Shown here in pieces: positions 1-11,971 of a DNA stretch of 64,000 nucleotides. Made by a program: the position numbers and the translations under genes. Numbering within the stretch: the stretch's first letter is position 1; every line of letters starts with the position of its first letter. Below the pieces are notes generated by a model. It did not search any database and was not told the origin of the DNA. It was given only the letters and a program-made list of their open reading frames with translations. Source of the stretch: Nageia nagi (lineage: Eukaryota; Pinophyta); NCBI GenBank assembly GCA_050084985.1, contig JBITNC010000002.1:3720001-3784000 (forward strand). Direction: 5' to 3'.

Positions 1-65
1 TGTATTATGAGCTTTCAAGAGATCTTGGTTGTTTAAAAATTATCTTGTTAGTGTTAATTCCTTCA
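1..65 (+). mobile_element. 3' end of a family-B Copia LTR
   Basis: These bases match the last 65 or so bases of the LTRs ending at 32557 and 39179, including the stretch around TTATCTTGTTAGTGTTA and the terminal CCTTCA. The element body must lie to the left of the window. The next five bases, AGGAT (66-70), should be one copy of the target-site duplication. The insertion interrupts the LINE that follows. Confidence 0.8.
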
Positions 66-1700
66 AGGATCTCCAAGCTTAGGTATGAATTTGGTATTGC
101 CTTTATTAAGAATTGGACTCAAGGATTCGAAGACAATAGCTTCTCTATAATCCTGAAGAAAATTTGGACCAAGCATATCCCAAAACTCCTTATAAAACTC
201 ATAAGAAAAACCATCAATGCTAGGAGCTTTGTCATTAGCCATCTAAGATAGAGCAGATTTCAAGTCATCCAAGGAGAGAGGTGTGTCATAGGAGTCCCTC
301 TAAGTGTGGGAAAGCCTAAGAGGTATGACATCACAACATTCATCAAGAGCTTTTTCATGAACAAGGGAGAGAGATTGAGAAGCAAAAACCTTCTGGGAGT
401 GTGTCACAAAGGTGGATATGATATCAGGAAGGGAAGTGAATCGAACACCATCAAATTGAATAGCTTGAAATTAAGACACATGAATAGGAGGGTGAAGACA
501 TTTGAAGAATGCCTTAGAGACTCTATCACCCACATTAAGATAATTTAGGTGAGCCTGGAGTTGGGATCCCTTAGCTTCATAAAGGTTAGCCTTCCTTATC
601 TCATAATGAAGAGCAACAACAAAAGCTTGGGTAGACTCATTAAAAGGATTGGCTTCAAGGTTACGAGAAGCTCAAGCAAGCTCAACTCTCATAACCTACT
701 TAAACCTATAACATCTTTTGGCAATCTCCACACTAATAGTGCCAAGGACCTTAGTGGTTTTGAGGATAACATTGTTCCACCATTGAATCTAGCCAGAAGA
801 ATCAAAAGGGTGAGGAATTAAGTTATAGATTCGACAAATATGAGCTCGCATGGAGGATTGTTATAGCAAGGAGGTATTCAAGTAGAATTGGGAAGTAAAA
901 ATCCTATCATGAGCCTAATCAAATGAGATAGAAAAAATTATAGGAGCATGGTCAGACAAAGTAGTATTCGGAACAACAGAGACAAAGGGAAGAGCAAGGA
1001 ATCTATCAAAGTGAAAGAATTCACTTTCAGACAACATAACCCTGTCCAACCACTTGAGGACTCCATCTATGTTGGCCTGAAAATTTGACTAGGTAAACCA
1101 ATGACCTTTTGGAAAGTCATCAGGAGAAAAGCCAGCATTGGGGTCAAATAAACTCAATTTATTCTTCATAAAGAACTAAAATTCATGTTCGCTAAGGTTC
1201 TAAGGCATGGGAGATTGACTCTTTTTATCAAAGGGCTTTTCCACCATGTTGAATTCCTCACATAAAACCCAAGTGGCAAGGGGTAAAAAGAGCACAAGCC
1301 ACCTCCACAAATCTTTTCTATCATGAGCATCATCAGAAGCATAGATATTAATAATTTCAAATGGTTTCCTTGAAATCTCAAGCAGCACCCAAATCGCTTG
1401 ATTTGTTGGGTCAACACCCTAAGAAACCACATTCAATTTTCACTTCAAAGAAATAAAGGTGACAGCTCCCCCTTTCCTAATCACATGATTGGTATGGAAG
1501 AAGGGGCCCCACGACCAGAGGAAAGAATAGGTATAATGCAGAATGAAGTCAGTTATCTAAACTTCTTACAAATAAGCAAAATCTAACATTCCAAAAGTGT
1601 GAGTGATATCATCAAGCTCTCCTCAGACCATGTACTTATGGGTTGGGTCTATCAACCCTCTTACATTCTAGGAGAAAAAAATCATTGAGAAACATCATGG
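66..1700 (-). pseudogene. LINE (L1-type) ORF2 relic: endonuclease and start of reverse transcriptase
   Basis: Read on the minus strand with several frame changes and stops, this stretch gives an APE-type endonuclease followed by the N-terminal part of a LINE reverse transcriptase. Visible marks are a segment starting near 1690 with NVRGLIDPTHK, then INIYASDDAHDRKDLWRWL near 1310-1360, a degenerate catalytic FNMVEKPFDKK (about 1215-1250) and the endonuclease motif SDHAPI (about 939-957). Further left come DKAPSIDGFSYEFYKEFWD (about 170-230) and FIPKLGDP (about 70-100), typical of the start of a LINE RT. The rest of the RT is cut off by the LTR at 1-65. It is inactive: every reading frame is broken many times. 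Confidence 0.85.
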
Positions 1701-1984
1701 GTTTGAAATGCCATAATGTCCTCTGAATACCTTAACACTTGCAAGGACCTGAATGAATTATTGTCACCTTGAGAAGCTCCTGTTTGATGTTGCATTTCCA
1801 TTGGCCCAGAAGGAATGCCCCTCTACGGACTAAGAGAGTGATGGAGTTTGCCTCCAAAACTCTCTTCCATCCCAAGAATAGGAGGAGGTTGAGCTAGGAT
1901 AGAGGAAAAGGAAGGGTCAGATCAAATAGAAGTAAGCCTCGAGTCAAGGGCTAACTCGAGGATAGAGCTGACAATCAACGGTAG

Positions 1985-2859
1985 TTGAGAGATAGAAACA
2001 GTCCGAACAGGTTGCATGTCCGAAATAACTATAGGACTAGGGTGTTGAATCTAAGCAACTGGCTCTTAAGGAGCAAGCCATCGATTGCGATTATTTTGAA
2101 TAACATTCCATTTGTCATCCCCTTCTTTAATAGATGGGACAAAATTGGAGGACGAGGAAGGGGAATAAAGGGTTTCTCTTTAAACCTTCCCACCATGAGT
2201 GGGCAATCACGAATCTTATGGTCAAGGGATTGCCAACAATAACAGGTATTCAGAAGCCTAATAAATTCCACTCTCTATCACATGGCTTCATCATCAATAT
2301 TAATGTCAATAAACTCCAACAAGTCTATAGTTAAATCCTTTTTAGCATAACCTCTTCGAGAGGGCCGAGCTAAAAAAAAGCGTTCAAGTTCAAAACACGC
2401 AAAGTGACCAATAGTATCGACTAAGGTATGCAAAAATTTCCATAAGAGGAGAGGATGCCCAGGAAATTCAACCCACACAGAGACATCAACAACTCCATTT
2501 TTAACATTAAACCCTATTGTTTAAGGTTGCAAGACCAACAAGGAATTGCGAACAATCTAGGGACCTTTACTAATGACCTTTTGGGCATGTACAAGATCGA
2601 AAAAATGAAAAAGAAAGAACCCTTTAGTGAGGTTCTGAACATTCTCTACCTTGACACCATAGGAACTCCAAACTTGACTCACCCAAGTACGCAACAGAGT
2701 ATCATTAGGGATTCGACCAAGGAAATAACCCACAAGAGTATACGATTCAAACCATGCACAAGTACTATGAAATTTTATGCCATTCTCCACTCCAATAGCT
2801 TCATGTAAAGATGAAACGTTGCTGAGTGAGACAACCATAGTTAAAAGAAAAAACACCAC
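1985..2859 (-). pseudogene. LINE ORF1 (gag-like, DUF4283 plus CCHC knuckle) relic
   Basis: Two overlapping minus-strand frames (2557-2859 and 2278-2478) resemble the DUF4283 nucleic-acid-binding domain found in plant LINE ORF1 proteins, including WVEFPGHPLLLWKF. They are followed by a zinc-knuckle-like CYCWQSLDHKIRDC near 2207-2250. Order and strand fit the endonuclease/RT relic immediately downstream, so this is ORF1 of the same LINE. The reading frame is broken between the pieces. In intact elements ORF1 binds the element RNA; here it is a fossil. Confidence 0.75.
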
Positions 2860-2956
2860 CCAAGACGGTATAAATGCGCAAACGTGTCAAGACAAAATAA
2901 TCCCACAAAAATCTAAAGGAATACTACGATGTGACGCAAGGAACAGAAACACTGAA

Positions 2957-3026
2957 TGAAGGCACATGCAAGCAAAGCACTCAATTCAACTCTATGTGCA
3001 AGCAAAGCACTCAATTCGATTCTACT
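2957..3026. repeat. Direct repeat, two copies of about 32 bp
   Basis: The stretch GCAAGCAAAGCACTCAATTC occurs twice in a row with short divergent spacers, just upstream (minus-strand sense) of the LINE ORF1 relic. It may belong to the LINE 5' untranslated region. Confidence 0.7.
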
Positions 3027-3030
3027 TCAC

Positions 3031-4216
3031 TCATGCAACTAAATTTCAAAATTTCACTCCCCACAAAAGATAATTATCAACAAAAAAAAAATATTATTAA
3101 ATATAAATTTATTTTTAAAATCAATTAAATTACTTAAATCATTTTAAAATACCTCTTTAGCAACACTTGAAATTAGAAATCTTATTATCCATAATTTACC
3201 ATAAAACTTGTATCATTTATTTTAAAATCAATTTAATACTTTAATTATTTTTTGACTCCCATATACAATTGCCTACAAAAATTCATTGGAATGGAATGAT
3301 TAACGATACAAAATTTAAATCCCTAGTCCCTCATGAAAACGCTATTTTAACATTAAAAATTAAACTAAATCTTCAATCATTTCATTAACAAATCAAACAA
3401 AACTAAAATGACGTGTTAGTACAAGTTACATATAATATTTTCATATTATTCCCTTACATTGTGCAATATCTATGTAATGGTATTATTCCATTCCACCATG
3501 CCGTAAAAGATATTACATGAAAATAACATAAATAAATGCATGCATAGGTATAGAAATACACCTTAAAATCTTATTAATCAAATATTTAGAAAAATTATGT
3601 CGTCATTTCATTAGTTAACTCAATATAATATATAAATTTAATAAAAATCACTTTCAAAGATGCGCTCATAAATCGTTTTTTAAAATTACACATTTATCAA
3701 GGTTGCTGGGAACTTCTCTATTACTAGAGGCACAAGGTACATATTAATCTTTTTTTTTAAATACCACGTTTATCAATGAAAACTTTGTTAAGAAATATAT
3801 GACACTTCAACTCCCTCAAGCAATATACAGTGGTGACTGGCATATTCAATGCCTTCAAACAAATGTTTTTAAAGTTGCCTTCTAACGAACCATGGCTTAT
3901 TTCTTAAATTATCCCTCACTGGACCTAAAAAATTCTAGGTAACAAACAAACGGTCAAAATGTCCAGCTTAAATATCCTAGAATTGCAAATTAGTCATGAT
4001 CATGAAAAGGTATCTACAAACAAACCTGGCCACATGTAAGAAATCGAAACATAAAAGTTATTATAGACAGGGTCATCTGTACAATACAGACTCTGAATGA
4101 TTAATATGCAATGTGTACATCTTTTGGGAAAGGATAGCAACAGAACTGCTTTTGAAATATCCTTTCCTAGATACTGAGACAAGAACATCAGTAAATTAGA
4201 GTCTTTGAAAGAAAAT
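3031..4216. other. AT-rich intergenic spacer and 3' UTR of the host gene
   Basis: No protein-coding or RNA-gene signal is visible. The right part (roughly 3950-4216) should include the 3' untranslated region of the minus-strand gene that stops at 4217. I did not find a clear AATAAA on the minus strand, so the transcript end is not placed. Confidence 0.5.
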
Positions 4217-4453
4217 TTAGGAGGCATCATTTACAAGTTTTACATTTTTGTAGAAACGCCTTAATTCTTTCATAGCCTTCTCTTCTATTTGGATACAACG
4301 AATTGGTGATGGAGTACTAACTTCTGGTTTGAACCAGCAGTTAGGGCCATCTTTCACCTCATTCAGGTTATGATCTAAAATGGCATTAGATCCTCCCACT
4401 CCACTCACATTCTTTTCTTTTACATTTCTTGATTTACTCTGACGCTGTTTCAC
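4217..4453 (-). CDS. Host gene last coding exon
   Basis: Acceptor TTGCAG at 4454-4459; stop TGA at 4217-4219. It encodes VKQRQSKSRNVKEKNVSG, then GPNCWFKPEVSTPSPIRCIQ and IEEKAMKELRRFYKNVKLV, the conserved C-terminus of the family. Confidence 0.9.
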   Translation of the reverse strand: MKQRQSKSRNVKEKNVSGVGGSNAILDHNLNEVKDGPNCWFKPEVSTPSPIRCIQIEEKAMKELRRFYKNVKLVNDAS

Positions 4454-7400
4454 CTGCAACAAGACCACTTGGTTTAAAAACACGTTTGTAATCTAAACAA
4501 GTAAAGGTTAACCATTATTTCATAGTTTATTTCTAATATAAACCATGTGTAGGATGCTATAAAATACCTGTTGCATTTGAATCTCCCTCAATGAAGATTT
4601 GGATGTTAAAGGAGAGGTGCCTGCCCATGGCGGAGTGCTTTTCTCTGTATCTGATGCACTTGTCTCCTTTCCTTTAGCAACAGGAATCGGAGCTGATGGC
4701 CTTAACAATTGACTAATCGGAATTTGTAAGCGATCTTTTTCAGGTTCATTTACATACATTTCATATGCCTCAGCTAAGCCTTCAGATCTCCTCGTTGTTT
4801 GGAGTTGTAAAGGTTTATCTTTTGACACTGCTTTTAAAGACTTCTCACTATGTTCTGGTGTTAATGGAATATTTGATTCGACTGTTTGCTCATTCTGAAT
4901 TTCAAGGAGAGACATAGCTCTCTTGCTTAACCTTGCTCCACCCCATGCTGGACCCTCTACCTTGGGTGGAATTGGTGTTGGTTCAGGAACTTTTGGTGAT
5001 TCATCTAAAGCCCCACTCAAAAAGACAGATAACCCACCCTTCTTTGATTTCTTCTTCGATAACTTTTGCACAGATAGGTTATTCTTTGTCGCGACTTGTA
5101 AATCAGAAATATAGACCATTTCTATATTTGTTTTCTCATCTGAAACATTGCCAATGCTGGTTGCCAGGTTTGCTTTCTGACTTGACGATGAAAGATCTGA
5201 ATCTCCAAATTTTGTACTACCCTCCTGATCCACAAAATAGAATTAATTTTACTGCATAACCTAAATTCATTTTAGTGTTTAGATATCCAACAACTCACTA
5301 AAGAGCAAAAGATCAAGAAAATGACTTTAAATGTTAACAAAATACATGCTTTCAAGAGGAGAAAGTTTTATGTATATGTCATACTTACCTCTACTCTATT
5401 ACCAAGATAGAGATTGTTGTCTTCAAAAGCTTTCAGGGTAGGACCACATCTAATGGGCATCTCACTCTTTGATGCATCGGGTAAATCATCAATTTGCTCC
5501 TGTGAAATTTTCCTGTCTTTTTTCTTACCCTTACGCCGACGATTTCCTGTTCCATTCCACAAAATGGACTTACCATCCAATAAAACAGCCTTAGTTGATG
5601 CAGACTTCATTTCTTCATGTTCAACTAGTAATCCAGATTCAAGACTGCGAAGAACATTTTCAAGGTGAAGTTTTGTATGGAGTTTTGCTTGTTGTTGGTG
5701 ATCAAGAGAATGTCCATGTCTCTGTTTCATCTCAAGTATCTCTATCTGCTGAAGTTTCTTCCTTATTGCCCTCACTTGTTTTGCCATCGCTCGATCAGCT
5801 TCACTTCTCTGCTGTAAAAAGCCATCCACAGATCGTCTCTCTTCTCCTGACTGATCAATAATCTCTGCAGAAGAAATGTTGCGTAACCTAGAACACCCCA
5901 CTTCATCTTCCTCGCTGTCAATTACAGCAGGAAATGTGGCAGTATGAGTTGGAAGGCGGCGGTAACTCCAAGATTCTGATGACTTGGAATCCAACGTCTT
6001 TTCTAATTTAGCTAGCAACTCTGTATTTACATTAGCCAGCGCTGCTGGAGATACTGTAAGAATGTAATCAAGGTTGCGGACCACCATATCCTGTCAAATA
6101 TAAATCAACATATAGGAAGCATTACAAAAAGAAACTTCAACGAAAAACTCTATATGGTTATGAAGAAGTGAAAAATATAGATGCTTTTCAAAATAGCTAC
6201 AAACACAACAATGGACGATAACAGAATATTAACATTTGGCCCAAATAGTATTCAAAGTGTCCAAACAATGCTCTTCCATTTCAATTAAGCATAAAAGATC
6301 AAGGACACGAGTTGATATTTCTGACAAATAACATATATACTATCTTAACTAATATATGTCACAAATGCCTTATTAATTTGTATCTACAGTCTTAGATCTG
6401 TAAATACTTTATCTAAAGAATTAATACCAATAGTATAAATAAAGTTTGAAGACATATATGTATATTAAATTACTCATTCTCTAGAACTAAACAACATTGT
6501 TACAAGGACTTTACAAGAACATATATGTAAAAGCAATTTTCACCTCATCTCCCATTATTTTGTCTTGTAAAACCCAAAACATTGTTTTTGACATTTTGTA
6601 TTTTGATATTTTGTAGGGTTATATGTCTTATATTGGTTATGCATTTACATTTATTGAACAATATTTGAGATCAACAATAATTCTCTCCCTCTCCTTCCTC
6701 CTCTCTTTTTATATATATATATATATATATATATACACAATTTCCACCTCATTGGTTATTATTTTGTCTTGTAAATCTAACATAATTTTGTTCTTTCTTT
6801 GTATTTTGATATTTTGTAGGGTTATATATTTTATATAGTCATCTATTTATATTATTCAACAAAAATAAAAATCAACAATAACTAAATATATTCGAAAGAA
6901 AATCATAAAAATTCAATAGAAACTATTTATATGTTAAATTAAATTTGTATTCTTCTAAATGAGCACGTTATCAAACTTCTAATAGTTGTTAAAAAATAAA
7001 ATTATTGTAAAACATAGAAAATCATTATCTATTGCATCTTATTGTAGGTTATACCTCATGACAATGAGAAAAAAGTACTAGCAAGTTCTATTTTGGGAAA
7101 AAAACAAAATTATGTGCAGATGAATGGATGACCGATTTTCACAATTAAGGTAATTGAAAGTAAATTTTCAACCAATTTCTGGAATTCAAAAATTACTACG
7201 TGAATAGAATTAAGCTATTAAACATCAAAGCAGCACCTCACAATGCATTCTCAAGTCCTCTGCTTCCAGTGTATCTGCAACCTCAAGCAATTGTACTGAA
7301 TTTTTAGGCTCCAGCAAAACTTCTGCTGCCACTTTCTGACATAAATCTTTCAAACTCGGAATATGTTTTTCAAGCCTTTCATTAACAGATGCAACATCGC

Positions 7401-10400
7401 TAAAATCATTGTGATGATCTTTGAAGATTATATCATCATCTTCAACATCTTCAGCTTCTTCACAACGTTCTACCGTTGAAACTTGAATTTCTCCAAGACG
7501 TTTAGGGGGATACTTGGGAATATAAACAGCAGATATAGCCAGAAAATGATTTTCACCAACAGAAACTGAAGTAGCGTGCTTGATACCATGTATGCGCTCA
7601 GGAATGGGAGGTTCCTCTTTGTGCTTCTTGTTATCACATGCATAAAGATCACCTGTTGAAGTAACAATTGCTGTCCAGTATTTGCCAGAGGATACAGATA
7701 GCACACTGCTGCTACTCAGGAAGTGAAGCTACAAGCAACAGCAACGCATCAAGAAGAACAGTGTGAAACAAGAATTGAAGGTAATATTTGGACTGCCATT
7801 TATATACACTTGATCAAAACAAAGAACTATCAATAAAAATGTGCTGATAGAAATGTATTTGATAACAACAATAAAAAAAATGCAAACCTGCTGGCAACGA
7901 AGATTTGGATCAGCTGACAACCAGTAGAATAAAGAGCCATCATCAGCGAGAGCTGTGCTGTGACTGATGCCTGCAACTACTGAAATTACATGTAGCCTTT
8001 CCATGCGATGAAACTTCAAAGGGATATTCCCACTCTTTTTTGTATTCCTTGAAATTGCTACACGCCTTGGAGTTACCATTTTATAGCCCCATGTAAAAAC
8101 CTGTCATTCGCATCATCCAGACAAATGCAATCTTCAAATACCTCTTGCAGAAATTAATTTTGCTGTGTTATAAGCTTAATTTTGGATAGATGTACCCATC
8201 TTCACAAAAGATTTATAGAATAAAAATTAATTATTTCTTAATATGTTAAAGAAACAATAGACACAAACACAAGAATAATGCAAAATATGCCCTGTTTCTC
8301 TATATTAATGTCTCTAAATAACTAGACGAAAACAAAATAACTGTTAGGTATAAAATGCTTTTCAACACAATGAAGGAGAGACATGATGCATCACAACCCT
8401 CTGTCAAGTTGTGTGGTGAGATGCTGAAAGAAGCCTTGTGGACTGGGTCATTTCTCGCTTCCGGACTAGTCTATAGCGAAGAGTTTTTATTTTTTTAATG
8501 TTGAGACAAACACCCAACCACAATCAACAATTTAAAAAGCTCAAGAAAACACATCAATGAGTTTGACCACTTATCACTGAAAACTATTATGACCATTTAG
8601 TGAAGTTCGTATGTGGTTTCAACTGAGTATGACATGCAAATCTACTTTGACAAATCACCATTAACAGAATATGTGCAACTTTCACTTTTTATAGAATAAT
8701 TTACTGAACATGTGCTGTGAGCACAAACCAAATATGCACATGAGATTACTGGAAAACTTCTCCTGAACAGCCCCACATAAGTAAAAGAAACATTTTACTG
8801 CAATTAGGAATGATCAAAACAGTTGCTCCACATTTTGAATCCAAGAAGTCCTTCATCTGTGATTTCTAAAGTCCATAAATGTAGAGTACATAAAGAAGGT
8901 AATAAAACTTACTAGCAAGTTCCCAGCTATGTGATGCCATCAACCTATTCTGAGTTTGGACTTTTGATCAGCCTTAAAAATTTATAGAACAATAGACTTC
9001 CAAAACTTAGAAAAATGTATTTGATTTAATTTGTAAAAAATGCATACTATATAACAATACTATATATTAGAAGACAATTAATTAAAGTATGCTTTTCTAC
9101 TTAGGAAAAAACTGTGTGATTCTCATTTTATCCATATACAAACAAAATCAAATTGTTCAGTAACAGCTCCTTTAAGCTCACCTCACCATCAGATCCCAGC
9201 ACCACTGTATGATATTTAGCTGCAGAAACAGCTATTAAAAGTTTGCCTTTTAATGACTCAACAGCTCGGGGAACATAATTTGAAGCAGAATTGGATGTCC
9301 CGTAACCAAGTTGGCCTTCCCTGTTGCATCCCCATGTATAGACTTCCCCAAGCTCAGTTACTGCTGCACTATGCTTATTTGCTGCTGCAACTGCGATGAC
9401 TCTCGACTTTAGGGAACTAACACGACGAGGTGTTGGTTGTGTATCTACAGCAGGATACCCAAGCTGACCCTCTGAAATAGGAGGTGAAACTCAAATAAGC
9501 ATTTGGCACTCTACAATAAACAACAAACTTCAACTTAAATTTAATCATTTCAGATGTGTCTAGAAACCAAAATTCACATTTTCGCTTTAAATCATGAGCA
9601 ATTTTCAAGAATGAATGCTAAACATGTGCAGAAATAGTACATAAAAGGCGCTAAAATCTTCAATTACAAAGTGGAAATTTCCAGCCTTGCCTCGTACTAC
9701 ACTTCCACCAATCAGATTCATACCAGAGTCAATACAATCCTAATATGGATCTGAGCCATGTCAGCCTCCACATATGACAGGTAAAAAATTCAGCTCTATC
9801 CCACAGAAATTCAACAAGAAATACAAATAAAAACTCGGAACAAATTAATAAATTGCATAAACAATGTTCCAAAGGACAAAAGCCTCAACACATATTTAAT
9901 GTTTCTTTTCCCAACTTGTAGAACATCTTGAGGGCCGCTTGGAGGATCACCAGAAAGCATTCTGGTGGTTGAAACATTTAGTCCTACAAATACTACAATC
10001 ATTTAGTCCTACAAATACTACAAGCATTCTGGTGGTTGAAACATTGGTATGTTTGCCAAAAAGCAATTAACAATACTACAATCATTTAGTCCTGATCCTA
10101 GGCATGTGCATGCAAGACAGTAGGCAGATAATAACTGCTTACGCAAAAACAAGATAATGAAACATCTAGACAACCTTAGAGAGTACCATAGGCTACAGCT
10201 CAGTCAATCTTGGAGACTAGTACTTGTATTCCAAAGAAAAAGGCCTGGATCAATTTTAAAGATTTTTTTTATTTTGATTTCAATCCTTGATTTGAATCTA
10301 GTTTTTTAACTTTTTAATAAACATCATCCCAACTTAAGGACCAATAAATAGGCCAGTGTCTTAATATTTCCCATAAATTTTTGTATCATTAATGCAATCT

Positions 10401-11935
10401 AATCCAAAATGTTGATTTTCGATTGTTGCTCACATTGGTTTCCCGGAAGAGTACATGGACAATTATTTTACCTCTAGCTTGCTCAATTAACTAGTTGAAA
10501 AAAACATATGTCATGCGTTTGTCAACTAAAGCTTTAATCACTAAGAACGCCTAGTTCCAATTAAATAAAAATAACAGAGAAAAGTATCACTTCAAAGTGT
10601 AGGCAATATAGTAACAGCTTAAAGATATAGGGAAAATAGCTCAACCATAAAACAAAATAGGTCAAAAATTAGAGCATTGACTACATACCTCTGTTAGATC
10701 CCCAAGTAAACACTTCCCCTCCCTCAGTTGCAACAATAGTGTGATGCTTTGCTGCAGCTATTACTTTAACCTGGCGTTGTCCAAGACCATTGATTACCCG
10801 ACGAGGAGTGATTACTGCTGCTTGACCACTGAAATATCAAATCTCCAGTCAGGACCTCAATGTTCAGGCAAATAACAAAGTACCACTGAGTAATGAATCA
10901 AATAGTTAAATAAATTGTAAAATATTTTGAATTTCCTTGGTACCAAAAAATAAAAACCGCACAAGGCAAATAAACAACAATGTATTCCATTCTAGCTACT
11001 GGTCTTTAAAATCACGAAATTGTGATAATAATGATGAGGGATGATGGACCACTAAATGAAATTTCACATACCAAGTTATCAGTAGCATCTCAAATATGGC
11101 TCAAGGTATTTATAGTTTCAATATTATTCAAAACTGTCAGTCAGTCACAATAACAGATGCTAAACTTCAATAAGCTGTATAAAAAATTCGTTGCCTGCTT
11201 TACACAACGTTGTTATAAAATCATATAATTAAACCTTATAATGAGCTATTTTATTTTAAAGAATGCATAATGCAATACGGTTGCAACACTATCAACTTAC
11301 TCATTGGATGTCGCCAAGAAACGCAACCTTCAGCAGATACCAAGTTAATCATCTTCACTCATAATTTAATAGCTTATCAAGCAATCTTATGGAATTTCTA
11401 ATTAATTGCGGTAGGTGAATACTACTGTCAATGCAACTTGGATAGCATAACTCTACAGTTTTGGGACTACAAATATGCTACATGTTGAGGCTATATTCCC
11501 CATTTGTACCCCCTTCAATTTTATCACTAATACAAATCTGTACTTTACCCTAAATACAGGGTCTATTTGAATAAGTCTTTTCCTCCACACTTGCAAGCCC
11601 GCAGGTGTCCACATGTATATCATTATTTTGCTTAACAATTCTTGCTCTCAATGCAGGTATGCTCCAATCCTGCTAGAAAAGACATAAAATACGGCTAAAC
11701 AAATGCATGATCAAATGTCCTTAAAATTTCCTATATTTTTATCTATGCGCATGTCACACTGCCCCTTGTATCCACAGCTCACAGCTAATGATGTGCATTG
11801 ATCAACTACAGAATCTAGAATTATTCTCAAAATCTCACTAGTTGCAATAGTTTACTGACATTTTCATTCACTGGAATAAATGTACTAAAGTCATGGAAAT
11901 TAAAAACAAGGATGAGAATAATATCATAGCTATTG

Positions 11936-11971
<36 letters not shown>

